A DNA stretch of 64,000 bases from an uncultured Clostridia bacterium (GTDB taxonomy: Bacteria; Bacillota; Clostridia; Christensenellales; Borkfalkiaceae): assembly GCA_934271735.1 (NCBI GenBank), contig CAKQSB010000001.1, positions 121,643 to 185,642 of the forward strand. The letters are read 5' to 3'. Position numbers and translations under genes: made by a program. The notes beneath the pieces are model-generated. The model had not been told where the DNA came from, did no database searches, and saw nothing but the letters and a program-made list of their open reading frames with translations. Below, piece after piece: positions 1-9,239 of this stretch (position 1 is the first letter of the stretch; each line of letters starts with the position of its first letter).

Positions 1-2691
1 AAGCATAAGTTTTGCGGAGGGCGCGCCCTGGAGAGTTTCGTAAACCACTTCGTCGAGAGCCGAGAAATCGTATTCCCCGTAACCCGTCCACATAGAACCC
101 GAGCTGTTCATATTGTAGTTACGGCAGTTGGGAAGACACATAAGGTCTACGTCCGCGCCGTACATTCCGCTTGCGTATTCCGTTTTGAAAACGGTTTTCT
201 GTTCGCGGAGATACATCATAGGAGCTACTTTTTCGCCGTTCACGACAAGCTGAACTCTGCCGTTCTCTTTTTCGATATGACTTTCGGTCAAAACGACTTC
301 GCCGGTCGTTATAGCGACGTATCTGCCTCTTATAATATTGTTGGAGTATCTGCTGTTCGTGATATAAAATTCTTCGGTGTCGAACTGAAGCTGATAGGTA
401 TCCGAATCGAGATAATCGGGGACTTCCACCCTGTAAGTTACGATATTGTCTTCGCCGATAACCCATTCGGAAGATTTTTTACCCGAAATAAGCGTCGGGG
501 TAAGCCAGGTTTCCTTAACTTCGTCTTCGTCGGCAACGTATTTGCTTCTGAAGTTGACTTTAAAGGAGATATCTCCCGTAATCTGCTCTTTGATATGAGC
601 GTTAAGCGTGAATTCTACCATTTCGCCCGCGTTTGCGGTTTCGGTAACTTCAGCGCTCTTTATCGTTAACTGCGGCAACGATTCCGCGCTCTTTTTATAA
701 ACGATTTCGCCCCACGGCATGCACGGCGGCGCGCCGATTACGAAAGAAGATTTCCAACCCGAATCGTCGAAATCGGATTTAGTCCAGTCCTTTGTCGACA
801 ACTGCATTTCTCCGCCGTTATACGAAAGAAGATTTCCGTCCGAATAAATACGCATCTTCTTACCGCTCTCTAATGTTAATTCGACATCGAAAAGAACTCC
901 GCCGTAATAAGACTGGTTGTACACTTCGAACGCGAGCGTGTTTTCGCCAACGACAAGGTAATCCTTGATATACGTCACGAGAACGCTTGCCCAGGAGTTT
1001 TTGCCGGGATCTTCGAGTTCCGTTCCGTTTACGTAAGTCGTAATGATATCGTCGCCCGTAACCTGAATCTGAGCTGAAGTTACCGGCTCGGTAAGCGTGA
1101 ACGATTTACGGTAATAAGCGTACATATACGCTCCGCCGTAAGCAACGTCCGCGTACGGGAAACAAACCCATTTGGCTTCCCAGCCGCTGCCCGCGGTCTT
1201 CGGATCGTAAGTTTTGTCTATTCTGATATTATCGAAAGAAACGGTGCCGCTGCCTTCGTTTTTGTAAATTATTTCAACGTAAGTTCCCTGCGACTGAACA
1301 AATTCCGCCAAAAATTCGTTATTCGTCGTTTTAAGCTCGAATTTCTTGCTTTCGAGAAGTTTTCTGTTGTAATCGAGCCAGTTAAGTTCGATAACGGGCT
1401 TCGCTCCGCCCTCGGTAACGCATTCGCCCGTAATGGAATAACCGTTGCCGTAAAGAAGAGCTATCGTTTCCGTTTTAGCCTGTTTTCCGCCCGCGAGAAC
1501 GAGTTTTCCGTCCTTGAAAGCTTCGGGTTCGGCTACGTAATTATCGGGTATTCCTTCGTTTGAAATGCTTTCAAAATCTTCGGTATAAGCTACGTTGCCC
1601 GATTCTTTGCAGAACACTCCGTCGATATAACAATCGGTTTTACCTTTGGAAATAGTAATCGTAATTCCTACGGAAACCGAGCCTTGCGGCGCGATATATC
1701 TTATCCACACGTTCGTCCAGTCGGAAAGTCCTTCGCCGTTTTTAAGATAAACGTAAGGGCTGACTTGCGTTCCGATAGCGTTTCCCGCAGAGCCGTAATA
1801 AGTAACTGTTATCGTGGCTTTCGAACCTTTGGAATTTTTAGAACGCATACGGAAACCGATGTCGTAAGAGCCCGCCGAACGAACTTCGGTTTTGGCAAGC
1901 GAAGTCATCGTGAACGCCGAAGCGTAATCTTCTCTTACGATATGCGCGGAAGTCGCTCCGTCGTAATAAATTTCGTCGCTGAACGAGAAATCCGTTCCGT
2001 TGGACATAACCCAGCCGAGCGGAGTATCCATATTGCCTACTCTTTCAAATCCGCCGTTAAACTCTATTTTGCCAAGTTTCTGAATGGAAAAATCGTCGTA
2101 ATAAACGGCGTTTTCGCCCGTCGGAGCGATATCGAGCTGAAGCATGGCCTTTGCCGTGTTCGCGTCCGTCGTGAACGCCGCGGAAACAAGTCTGTAACCG
2201 TCGGTAGCGCCCGCGACCGTCGCGGAATCGACCCAAAGATATGTGTTCCGGGTTCCCGCGCCGCTCTTTGTAAACTGTCTTATGCACAAAGTACTCGCCG
2301 CAGTTTCGGAATCGGAACGATACCAGAACGAGAGAAGATAGGTTTTTCCGCCCTCCACTTCGAATTCCGGGCTGTTCACGACGCCTCTTATCATACTGTC
2401 GCCCGAAAGGTTGACGATTTTCATCGAAACTCCGTCGTGCGCGGCGTCTCCTCTTTCGATCGAAAAACTCACGTTCGCGAGCGAAGAATCCTTGTCGTTC
2501 AACGCAACCCACGTCGTCCAGCCGGACGGCATATTCGCGGTAAGCTCTTCAAACCCGGGATTTGGGATTTCCGTCACCGTTTCCGCGTTCGCGCCGTAAA
2601 TTCCGCTTATGCCCAAGGAAAGCGAAACAGCCGCGAGAAGCGAACAAATAAGGACGGCGAAAGTCTTTATCCTTTTAAATCTGAAATTCAT
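1..2691 (-). CDS. Large secreted carbohydrate-binding / glycoside hydrolase-like protein, C-terminus outside window
   Basis: The frame is open from an ATG at 2691 to the window edge, giving 897 residues without a stop, so the gene continues beyond base 1. An AAAAGGAG site precedes the ATG. The N-terminus is a signal peptide (basic MNFRFKRIK, then a hydrophobic stretch and an AxA-like end at NAE). Two repeated beta-sandwich modules follow (about residues 30-220 and 220-400; both start with a PNPGFEE or FNGGFER type motif typical of CBM4/9-like modules). Next come a third jelly-roll region and a GH2-type sugar-binding domain near residues 560-680 (KDYLVVGENTLAFEVYNQ). The last visible residues (VVNGEKVAPMMYLRE, then ALDEVVYETLQGAPSAKLML) look like the start of a TIM-barrel of the GH42/GH-A kind. 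Domain names are by pattern recognition only. The enzyme's substrate cannot be seen. It shares direction with the next secreted gene but a strong hairpin lies between them. Confidence 0.75.
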   Translation of the reverse strand, partial: MNFRFKRIKTFAVLICSLLAAVSLSLGISGIYGANAETVTEIPNPGFEELTANMPSGWTTWVALNDKDSSLANVSFSIERGDAAHDGVSMKIVNLSGDSMIRGVVNSPEFEVEGGKTYLLSFWYRSDSETAASTLCIRQFTKSGAGTRNTYLWVDSATVAGATDGYRLVSAAFTTDANTAKAMLQLDIAPTGENAVYYDDFSIQKLGKIEFNGGFERVGNMDTPLGWVMSNGTDFSFSDEIYYDGATSAHIVREDYASAFTMTSLAKTEVRSAGSYDIGFRMRSKNSKGSKATITVTYYGSAGNAIGTQVSPYVYLKNGEGLSDWTNVWIRYIAPQGSVSVGITITISKGKTDCYIDGVFCKESGNVAYTEDFESISNEGIPDNYVAEPEAFKDGKLVLAGGKQAKTETIALLYGNGYSITGECVTEGGAKPVIELNWLDYNRKLLESKKFELKTTNNEFLAEFVQSQGTYVEIIYKNEGSGTVSFDNIRIDKTYDPKTAGSGWEAKWVCFPYADVAYGGAYMYAYYRKSFTLTEPVTSAQIQVTGDDIITTYVNGTELEDPGKNSWASVLVTYIKDYLVVGENTLAFEVYNQSYYGGVLFDVELTLESGKKMRIYSDGNLLSYNGGEMQLSTKDWTKSDFDDSGWKSSFVIGAPPCMPWGEIVYKKSAESLPQLTIKSAEVTETANAGEMVEFTLNAHIKEQITGDISFKVNFRSKYVADEDEVKETWLTPTLISGKKSSEWVIGEDNIVTYRVEVPDYLDSDTYQLQFDTEEFYITNSRYSNNIIRGRYVAITTGEVVLTESHIEKENGRVQLVVNGEKVAPMMYLREQKTVFKTEYASGMYGADVDLMCLPNCRNYNMNSSGSMWTGYGEYDFSALDEVVYETLQGAPSAKLML

Positions 2692-2735
2692 TTACAGGTT
2701 TTTCTCCTTTTAATCCTTACAAAATTATCCTATAA

Positions 2736-2761
2736 CGGGGTTGTTTTTCGCAACAACCCCG
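2736..2761 (-). terminator. Stem-loop between the two secreted-protein genes
   Basis: A 10-bp GC-rich inverted repeat (CGGGGTTGTT pairing with AACAACCCCG) lies just past the stop of the 2829-5507 gene. The following U-tract is weak on the minus strand, so it could be a terminator or an intercistronic stabilising hairpin. Confidence 0.55.
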
Positions 2762-2828
2762 CCGGAAAATATTATTTTAACTTTTTAGTCTTTTGCGACC
2801 GTTCATTGCAAACGCCGCATTTTGCTTT

Positions 2829-5507
2829 TTAGTCTTTTTTGCGTTTAATGAGTACGAAAGCCGCCAGAGCTAAAACTCCGAGAGCCGCAACTCCGCCGTA
2901 AACGTTAGAGCCGCAACCTTTCTTTCCCGCGCTTGTTCCGCTGCCCTTTGATTCGGACGGTTTTTCGGATTCCGAGCCGGAAGCGGGTTCTTCGGAAGTC
3001 GAGCCGGAAGTAGGTTCGTCGGAAGCAGGTTCGTCGGTCGATTCGGAAGTCGATTCGGAAGTCGATTCGGAAGTCGGTTCGTAATCGGGATCTTCCGCGC
3101 CGCAAACGGTACACTTGCCCTTTTCGTAAGTATGCGGTTTCTTGGGAATAACGCTTACGTTGCCTTCGCTTCCGCAAACCTTGCAGACGTCGTGTTTCAT
3201 TCCCGAAGCCGTGCAGGTAGCGTCCCTGATAACCTTGGTTTCGTAATCGTGTTCGCCCGTTGCGGGGATAACCTCTACGTTGAATTCCTGTTTGCATATC
3301 TTGCAAACGTCTTTATCCACGCCGTCACGGCAGGTAGCGTCCTCGTGAACGTGTTCGAGATCGTGAGGAAGCATCGGTATTTTTTCGATATAAACGTTCT
3401 TTTCGCAGTCCGCGCAGTAATAGAACGTTCCGCCGATCTTCGTGCAGGTAGCCGCTTCGGTAGTCGTCGCGCCTTCCTCGGGAGTTGCATGAGTGTGCGT
3501 TCCGAGCATTAAGTGTTTGAACGCGACGTATTCGGTAGCCGTACATTTAATTCTTACGGTCGTAGTTCCTTCGGGAAGTTCGATAAATCCGTTTTCGTCG
3601 GTCGCGATTTCTTGCTCTCCTGCGATAACGGAGAACTTAACGTTACCCGTATAAATTTTGCAGCCTACCATGAGAGTACGTTTGGAAACGGCAATTTCTT
3701 TGCTTATCGCGATTGCGGGGGTTTCTTCCGTTCCGGAAAGACAAATCTTCCAGTCGGGTTTTGCGTCCGGTTCCCATCTCGTATCGAACACAAGACCGTA
3801 AACGTTGCCGTCTCCCTCGAACGTCCAGTCTTCGGCAACGTAATTCACGTCGCCCTCGAAAGTTCCGTAGGGGAATTCGTTTTCGCCTAAAACAACTTCG
3901 GGAGCAACAAGAGCCTTATTTGTTATATACTCGTTGCCCTCAGCGTCTACGATAGAGAAGTTTCTGAAGTACGTCGGCCAACCTGCGTCTGCATCGCCGT
4001 AAAATTCAATAGCTGTCGCATTACGAACGGTCTCATTGTCGCCCCTGTCGGTAACCTCCGTTCCCGCAACAAATTCAAACGATTGCGAAGTCCAGCCCGC
4101 TATCGTGGACTGTCCGCAAGAGCCTAACGTTATCTGATCGTTCCAGTAAGTTCCGTACAACGCAACTGCCGCTCCGTTGCCGCCCGAACGATAGTCGAAG
4201 CTTAAAGTATAAGTTTCACCCTGTTTAAGGCTTGTGGTGTCGAACTTAAGATATCCTCTTTGTCCCGAGCAATTGTCCTTCGTTACGGAAGAAGAAACGA
4301 AAACATATGTTCCGTCCTCCTGCTTGGCAACGTTAAAGTTATTGTTTAAACTGTATCCTTCAAGATACGCGCCAGAGAACGAACCGTTCGAGATATATTG
4401 CATCGTACTGCCGTCCTCGTCCGTGCCCGTTATTTTAAGCTCGTCGATAAGATATCCGCCGTATGCGGTGATTCCCATCCAGCAAATCTCGGCAACTCCC
4501 GCAGCCGTCGTAAATTCAAACTCATAAGTTTGCCATTCGGTATCGGCAACGCCCGCCGTGCTGTTTACAGGATCGGCATACCAATCTCTTGTTCCGTTCA
4601 TTCTGATATTATCGAGACGAATACTGAGTCTGTCCGCAGATCCCGCGCCGATATTCTTATACTTGAAAGAAAGCTTATAGTTTCTGTCGAACGGGAGTAT
4701 TCCGAAAACGGTTTTATAAACGTCGTGATCGCCAAGTCTTAAAGACTTTCCGTCTCCGTCCGAACTGTCGGTAGAAATATTAACGCCGCTTAAGTTAGGC
4801 ATATCGGTAGGATCTTCGCTCGTGCCGTCGTTACCTAAACCGATAATCTTGTACGTATCGGAATTTACGCCCGCGTTGGAGGGTTTAACGGTGATATCGT
4901 CCACATAGAAATCGCCTACGCCTTCCGCGCATATTTTAAGAATAAGCGTTTTGGCGGAAGCCGAAGTTTTATAAGAGAAAGTCGTTTCGGTCCAGTCGTC
5001 TCTTCTTCCGTCTACGGAATGAAGAATTGCGTTTTCGTCGTTCACGACGTTTCCGTTCGCGCTCTGTTCCTTAACTTTGAAGTAAACCTTATTTCCGGCT
5101 GTCTGCGCGCAAATGCTCTTTATGAACGCGCCGATAACGTAGTTCTGATCGGGAGTTACGTCGAAAGCGTAGGAATACATAACAAGTTCGCCGTCCGCTT
5201 TTTCTCTTTTCAGATGCAAAGCGTTGCCCGTTCTGCCTTCCGTCGTTGCGAGAACGTGGAGATTATCGGACTCGTACGACCAGCTGCGCTCTTTTCCGTC
5301 GGCGTCTCTGTCGTTGTAGAAATAATACTGCCAGCCGGTAAGAGCTTCGTTTTTACCCTTGATTTCTACGGATTCCGCTTCAAAGCCCTTGGGCATAACG
5401 ACCTTATCATCTGCCGCGCTGACGGCGGGAGCTGCCGTCGATACCGATAATGCCGCGATAAGCGAAGCCGCCGCCGCAACAATACCCATTTTGCCAAACT
5501 TTTTCAT
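2829..5507 (-). CDS. Secreted, membrane-anchored multi-CBM surface protein with Cys-rich repeats
   Basis: The protein has 892 residues. It starts at an ATG preceded by AGGAGGAG and a signal peptide ending near AVSAADD. The body (about 35-640) holds several CBM4/9-like beta-sandwich modules (recurring patterns such as YKLSFKYKN, YTLSFDYRSGG and MVGCKIYTG). Residues about 640-780 form four Cys-rich units, each with a CxxC (CADC, CKIC, CKVC, CTVC) and His residues around it; such units are common in clostridial surface proteins and may bind metal or be structural. A Ser/Thr/Glu-rich linker built of TSES repeats leads to GKKGCGSN, one transmembrane helix and a KRKKD tail. There is no LPXTG motif; the invariant-looking GCGS ahead of the helix may be a sorting signal. 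Its likely role is binding a polysaccharide at the cell surface. The divergent AraC gene is the obvious candidate regulator. Confidence 0.8.
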   Translation of the reverse strand: MKKFGKMGIVAAAASLIAALSVSTAAPAVSAADDKVVMPKGFEAESVEIKGKNEALTGWQYYFYNDRDADGKERSWSYESDNLHVLATTEGRTGNALHLKREKADGELVMYSYAFDVTPDQNYVIGAFIKSICAQTAGNKVYFKVKEQSANGNVVNDENAILHSVDGRRDDWTETTFSYKTSASAKTLILKICAEGVGDFYVDDITVKPSNAGVNSDTYKIIGLGNDGTSEDPTDMPNLSGVNISTDSSDGDGKSLRLGDHDVYKTVFGILPFDRNYKLSFKYKNIGAGSADRLSIRLDNIRMNGTRDWYADPVNSTAGVADTEWQTYEFEFTTAAGVAEICWMGITAYGGYLIDELKITGTDEDGSTMQYISNGSFSGAYLEGYSLNNNFNVAKQEDGTYVFVSSSVTKDNCSGQRGYLKFDTTSLKQGETYTLSFDYRSGGNGAAVALYGTYWNDQITLGSCGQSTIAGWTSQSFEFVAGTEVTDRGDNETVRNATAIEFYGDADAGWPTYFRNFSIVDAEGNEYITNKALVAPEVVLGENEFPYGTFEGDVNYVAEDWTFEGDGNVYGLVFDTRWEPDAKPDWKICLSGTEETPAIAISKEIAVSKRTLMVGCKIYTGNVKFSVIAGEQEIATDENGFIELPEGTTTVRIKCTATEYVAFKHLMLGTHTHATPEEGATTTEAATCTKIGGTFYYCADCEKNVYIEKIPMLPHDLEHVHEDATCRDGVDKDVCKICKQEFNVEVIPATGEHDYETKVIRDATCTASGMKHDVCKVCGSEGNVSVIPKKPHTYEKGKCTVCGAEDPDYEPTSESTSESTSESTDEPASDEPTSGSTSEEPASGSESEKPSESKGSGTSAGKKGCGSNVYGGVAALGVLALAAFVLIKRKKD
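3037..3072 (-). repeat. Three perfect 12-base tandem repeats in the Ser-rich linker
   Basis: The unit GTCGATTCGGAA on the plus strand is present three times head to tail, with degenerate flanking copies. It encodes the TSES/STSE linker. Copy-number change would alter linker length without shifting the frame. Confidence 0.85.
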
Positions 5508-5841
5508 TGATTCTCCTCCTTATGGATTTTTTTAGTCTCGGATTCGTCCTTTTGCCGATTAAATTGCGATATTTTATATATATTGAATATAATCGCAAAA
5601 AAAGTCTTTACGCTTATATCTTTATCATATAAAATCGCTTTTTATAATCGTTTATCGGACGACGCTCCTAAACCTGCCGCCGCGCATTTTGCGGCAACTT
5701 TCTATCATAAGCATACATATTTTACACCACAAATACCCGTTTGTCTTGTCTTATTATAAACAAAAAGTGCTTTTTTATATATTTTTTTCGGTTCATCGCT
5801 TATTTTTGTGAAATTTATTTGCGGTTTTGTTTATAAAACGC

Positions 5842-5870
5842 TTGAAAAACTTTTATAAAAAATGTATAAT
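5842..5870 (+). promoter_or_regulatory. Sigma-A-like promoter for the AraC gene at 5917
   Basis: TTGAAA (5842-5847) is followed by 17 bases and a perfect TATAAT (5865-5870). The start of transcription would fall near 5877, leaving a short leader with CGGAGGG before the ATG. The rest of the 5508-5916 gap is AT-rich; it must also hold the promoter of the minus-strand gene ending at 5507, but I could not place that one convincingly. Confidence 0.75.
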
Positions 5871-5916
5871 TCGTTTAAAAGAATTTGTTTAAAAAATCGA
5901 CAACGGAGGGAAATTT

Positions 5917-6750
5917 ATGGGCAAGCTCGAAAGAATGGTTTTAAATAAAAATCTTCTTTGCAGAAAGTATACCACGCCCAACCGTCCACATTCCCACAAT
6001 ATCTGGGAGCTTGTTTTGTTTGAAAAAGGCGAAACGTCGAATGTGGTGAACGGAAAAGAGTATATCGCCAAACCCGGCGACGTTTTTCTGTTAGGCCCGC
6101 CGCACACCCATGCGATAACTTTCCGCTCCACGCCGCATCTGCACAGGGATTTATATTATACCGACGAAGAAGTAAGAAAGATTTGCGCAATGTTTTCGGG
6201 TGATTTATACGAAAAAATCTGCTCGGACGACGTTCTGACTTTTCATATGTCGGGAAATTCTTTTCAGACGGTAATCCGTCAGGCGGAAAAGATCAACTCC
6301 CTGTCCGTGATAGTCGGCAATGACAACGGATTAGGCACGGAAGAACTCAAACAAATCAGCATTTCCGTTCTGCATTTCACGATAGGGCTTTACCGCACAA
6401 AACTCATAACGAACACGCCCGCGTACCCGAAATGGCTGCTCGACATTCTTCAGATTTTAAGTTTGCCCGAAAACTTCACGAAATCGGTAAACGACATAAT
6501 TTCCGAAACGTATTATTCCCACGCGACGGTTTCAAACGCATTCCGCCGTTATCTCGGCGTAACCCTTTCCGACTATCTCATAAATTTAAGGCTCGATTAC
6601 GCCGCGGAACTTCTGGCAAACACGTCTATGACGGCTCTCGAAATATGTTCCGCCGTCGGTTACGATTCTTTTTCTTATTTCATAAAGCAATTCAGAAAAA
6701 AATTCGGCGTAACGCCGCACAAATACCGTTCGGACTCGAAAAAACAATAA
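5917..6750 (+). CDS. AraC-family transcriptional regulator with cupin sensor domain
   Basis: The protein has 277 residues. The N-terminal half carries a cupin-type AraC sensor (HSHNIWELVLFEKGE, then KPGDVFLLGPPHTH, about residues 22-70). The last 100 residues carry the double helix-turn-helix of AraC/XylS proteins, including ALEICSAVGYDSFSYFIKQF and FGVTPHKYR. The start is fixed by CGGAGGG seven bases ahead of the ATG. It is divergent from the two secreted CBM proteins, so control of those genes in response to a sugar is the natural inference; the ligand is unknown. Confidence 0.9.
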   Translation: MGKLERMVLNKNLLCRKYTTPNRPHSHNIWELVLFEKGETSNVVNGKEYIAKPGDVFLLGPPHTHAITFRSTPHLHRDLYYTDEEVRKICAMFSGDLYEKICSDDVLTFHMSGNSFQTVIRQAEKINSLSVIVGNDNGLGTEELKQISISVLHFTIGLYRTKLITNTPAYPKWLLDILQILSLPENFTKSVNDIISETYYSHATVSNAFRRYLGVTLSDYLINLRLDYAAELLANTSMTALEICSAVGYDSFSYFIKQFRKKFGVTPHKYRSDSKKQ

Positions 6751-6767
6751 AATTCAACGCACATAAA

Positions 6768-6816
6768 AACGGGGCGACCGCAAACATTTAAAGTCTGCGG
6801 TCGCCCCGTTATTTTT
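6768..6816 (+). terminator. Strong terminator after the AraC gene, usable from both sides
   Basis: A 15-bp perfect stem (AACGGGGCGACCGCA with TGCGGTCGCCCCGTT) with a 13-base loop is followed by ATTTTTT. It lies between the convergent AraC and thrS genes. Confidence 0.9.
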
Positions 6817-6856
6817 TACTTGAAATTTTTGCCGTTTGCCTGCATTTTTGCCGTTT

Positions 6857-6868
6857 AATCGACTTATA
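6857..6868 (+). repeat. Dispersed 12-mer AATCGACTTATA, copy 1
   Basis: Intergenic copy between the AraC terminator and the thrS stop. The context on the 3' side, CGCAGACTTTTT, fits the extended consensus. Confidence 0.8.
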
Positions 6869-6914
6869 CGCAGACTTTTTGAGTTTTTAAAGCAAATTTA
6901 TCTCTTAGCTTATC

Positions 6915-8822
6915 TTACCATTTTTCTTTGGTTTCGACCTGTTTTTTGCAAAGTTCCACGAAATCGTCGAGCTTCATTTTGCCTATATCGCCCGTACCTC
7001 TCTTTCTGATCGCAACTTCGCCGTTAGCGGCTTCCTGTTCGCCGACGACGAGCATATAAGGAACTTTTTCAAGCTCGGCGTCTCTGATCTTTTTGCCGAT
7101 TTTCTCGGGGCGGAGATCGTTTTCCGGGCGAAGACCCGCGTCGAACAGCCTCTTGTAAACCTCTTTGCAGTATGCTTCGCTCTTTTCGGAAACGTCCATA
7201 ATTTTAACCTGAACGGGAGCGAGCCAGAGCGGGAATTTACCCTCGAAATGCTCGATTAAAATACCGATAAATCTTTCGATAGAACCGAAAACGACTCTGT
7301 GAATCATTATCGGACGATGCTTTTCGCCGTCCTCTCCGACGTATTCTGCGTTAAATCTCTGCGGAAGCTGGAAGTCGAGCTGAATAGTGCCGCACTGCCA
7401 GGTTCTGCCGATGGAATCGGTAAGGTGGAAGTCGATCTTCGGTCCGTAGAATGCGCCGTCGCCCTCGTTGACGACATAAGGAAGTTTAAGTTCGTTCAAA
7501 GCTTCTCTCAAAGCTTCGGTCGCTTGTTCCCAGTCCTCGTCCGACCCGATACTGTTTGCGGGACGGGTGGAAAGTTCCACGTGATACTTAAATCCGAACA
7601 GACTGTATACTTCGTCGATAAGCCTTACTACGCCTTTGATTTCGGGCGTAATCTGCTCGGGAGTCATATAGATGTGCGCGTCGTCCTGAGTGAAACAACG
7701 AACTCTCATAAGTCCGTGGAGCTGACCCGATCTCTCGTGACGATGAACGAGACCGAGTTCGCCTATTCTCATGGGGAGATCTTTATAACTTCTCGGCTCG
7801 AGCTTATAAATAAGCATTCCGCCCGGGCAGTTCATCGGCTTGATTGCGTAATCTTCTTCGTCCACCTTGGTGGTGTACATATTTTCTTTGTAATGATCCC
7901 AGTGACCAGAAGTTTCCCAAAGCGATCTGGAAAGCATAATAGGCGTGGAAACCTCGACGTAACCCTCTCTGCGGTGAATCTGTCTCCAGTAATCGATGAG
8001 CGTGTTTTTAACGACCATACCGTTGGGAAGGAAGAACGGGAAACCTTTTCCCTCGTTTAAAAGCGCGAAGAGTTTAAGTTCTTTGCCGAGTTTTACGTGG
8101 TCGCGCTTCTTGGCTTCTTCGAGCATAGTGAAATAAGCTTCCATATCCGCCTTTTTGAAGAACGCCGTGCCGTAAATTCTCGTGAGCATCTTGTTCTTTT
8201 CGTTTCCTCTCCAGTAAGCTCCCGCAATCGACGTGAGTTTGAAAGCTTTGATAAGCCCCGTGGAGGGAAGGTGCGGTCCTCTGCAAAGGTCGGTGAAATC
8301 GCCCTGTCTGTAGAACGAAATAACGCTGTCCTCGGGCAAGTCCTTTATAAGCTGAACTTTATAGGGTTCTTTGTATTTTTTCATCAGAGCGATAGCGTCT
8401 TCTCTCGGAAGCTCGAATCTTTCGACGGCAAGGTCGGCTTTGATGATTTTCTTCATTTCTTCCTCGATTTTGGGAAGATCGTCGATGGTTATCGGCGTTT
8501 TGAAATCTATATCGTAATAAAATCCCGTATCGATGGTAGGACCTATCGCAAGCGAGCAGGTGGGATATATCGACTTTACGGCCTGAGCGAGAACGTGCGC
8601 GCAGGTGTGACGATAAATATTAAGAGCCTCGGGGTCTTTAGCCGTTACGATAACGACTTCCGCGTCCTCTTTAAGGGCGTGCGAAAGGTCCACGAGTCGG
8701 CCGTTCACCTTTCCCGCGATAGCGTTTCTCCTGAGTCCTTCGCTTATTGCGGAAGCAACGCCCGCAACGGTAGTTCCCTCGGGAAGTTCGAGAATTTTTC
8801 CGTCTGTAAGAGTAATTTTCAT
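6915..8822 (-). CDS. thrS: Threonyl-tRNA synthetase
   Basis: The protein has 635 residues, the normal length for bacterial ThrRS. It carries an N-terminal TGS domain (1-60), the editing/SAD domain with HTCAH at 72-76, the class II catalytic core with MNCPGGM (zinc cysteine) and motif 2 (LVHRHERSGQLHGLMRVRCFTQDDAH region), and a C-terminal anticodon-binding domain starting at LAPVQVKI. It charges tRNA-Thr with threonine in the cytoplasm. The start has AAAAGGAG eight bases upstream. It is preceded by a T-box leader with its own promoter, so uncharged tRNA-Thr should switch it on. Confidence 0.98.
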   Translation of the reverse strand: MKITLTDGKILELPEGTTVAGVASAISEGLRRNAIAGKVNGRLVDLSHALKEDAEVVIVTAKDPEALNIYRHTCAHVLAQAVKSIYPTCSLAIGPTIDTGFYYDIDFKTPITIDDLPKIEEEMKKIIKADLAVERFELPREDAIALMKKYKEPYKVQLIKDLPEDSVISFYRQGDFTDLCRGPHLPSTGLIKAFKLTSIAGAYWRGNEKNKMLTRIYGTAFFKKADMEAYFTMLEEAKKRDHVKLGKELKLFALLNEGKGFPFFLPNGMVVKNTLIDYWRQIHRREGYVEVSTPIMLSRSLWETSGHWDHYKENMYTTKVDEEDYAIKPMNCPGGMLIYKLEPRSYKDLPMRIGELGLVHRHERSGQLHGLMRVRCFTQDDAHIYMTPEQITPEIKGVVRLIDEVYSLFGFKYHVELSTRPANSIGSDEDWEQATEALREALNELKLPYVVNEGDGAFYGPKIDFHLTDSIGRTWQCGTIQLDFQLPQRFNAEYVGEDGEKHRPIMIHRVVFGSIERFIGILIEHFEGKFPLWLAPVQVKIMDVSEKSEAYCKEVYKRLFDAGLRPENDLRPEKIGKKIRDAELEKVPYMLVVGEQEAANGEVAIRKRGTGDIGKMKLDDFVELCKKQVETKEKW

Positions 8823-8888
8823 ATCAGAATCTCCTTTTGTTCCGGCTTAAAAACTTAAAATTAAAGGTAAAAAACCGAAATCCGCCGT

Positions 8889-9142
8889 AAAAAAAATGCC
8901 CTTAAACAAGCAACTTCAAGTTACTTATTTAAGGACGAAAATATCTTTCCGCGGTTCCACCTTATTTGCCCGAATTTCGCATTATTCAAGCCGCTTTTTG
9001 CCGACTTCAAGGCTCGGCGCGCCTTGCCCACGAAAAGCGGTTTCGTTTACGTTTTATCCTGCGCGGCTCTCAGCTCCCCGCGCTCTCTGTACGGCTTATT
9101 CGGACTACTTGTCTTCCCGTTACGGACATTTGTTTTATACAC
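8889..9142 (-). promoter_or_regulatory. T-box leader of thrS
   Basis: On the minus strand the leader contains the T-box signature GGTGGAACCGCG (8950-8961) and an upstream Stem I with the typical AGAGAG and CTGAGAG elements (about 9065-9095). A terminator follows, made of CCTTAAATAAG pairing with CTTGTTTAAGG and a run of eight U (8889-8934). The T-box sequence would form the competing antiterminator when uncharged tRNA binds. An ACC triplet at 9039-9041 could be the Thr specifier, but I did not fold the RNA and this placement is tentative. Confidence 0.92.
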
Positions 9143-9144
9143 AT

Positions 9145-9172
9145 ATTATATTCTCCCCCGAAAATTTGTCAA
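9145..9172 (-). promoter_or_regulatory. Promoter of the thrS T-box transcript
   Basis: TTGACA (9167-9172) and TATAAT (9145-9150), both perfect, are 16 bases apart and lead directly into the T-box RNA. Confidence 0.88.
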
Positions 9173-9239
9173 CCGTTTTAAACGATTTTTTTATTTTTTT
9201 TGCCGGGAAAGATTTTCGGACAATCGCAAAAGCCGCCGC

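Noticed and set aside
1684..2832. Long plus-strand frame (382 codons) at the left end
   Set aside because: It is antisense to the secreted protein on the minus strand, which has a signal peptide, ribosome site and clean domains. The plus-strand product is Arg/Ser-rich and has no recognisable domain.
8097..8858. Plus-strand frames of 253 codons over thrS
   Set aside because: Mirror frames of a certain gene; codon bias leaves long antisense frames throughout this genome.
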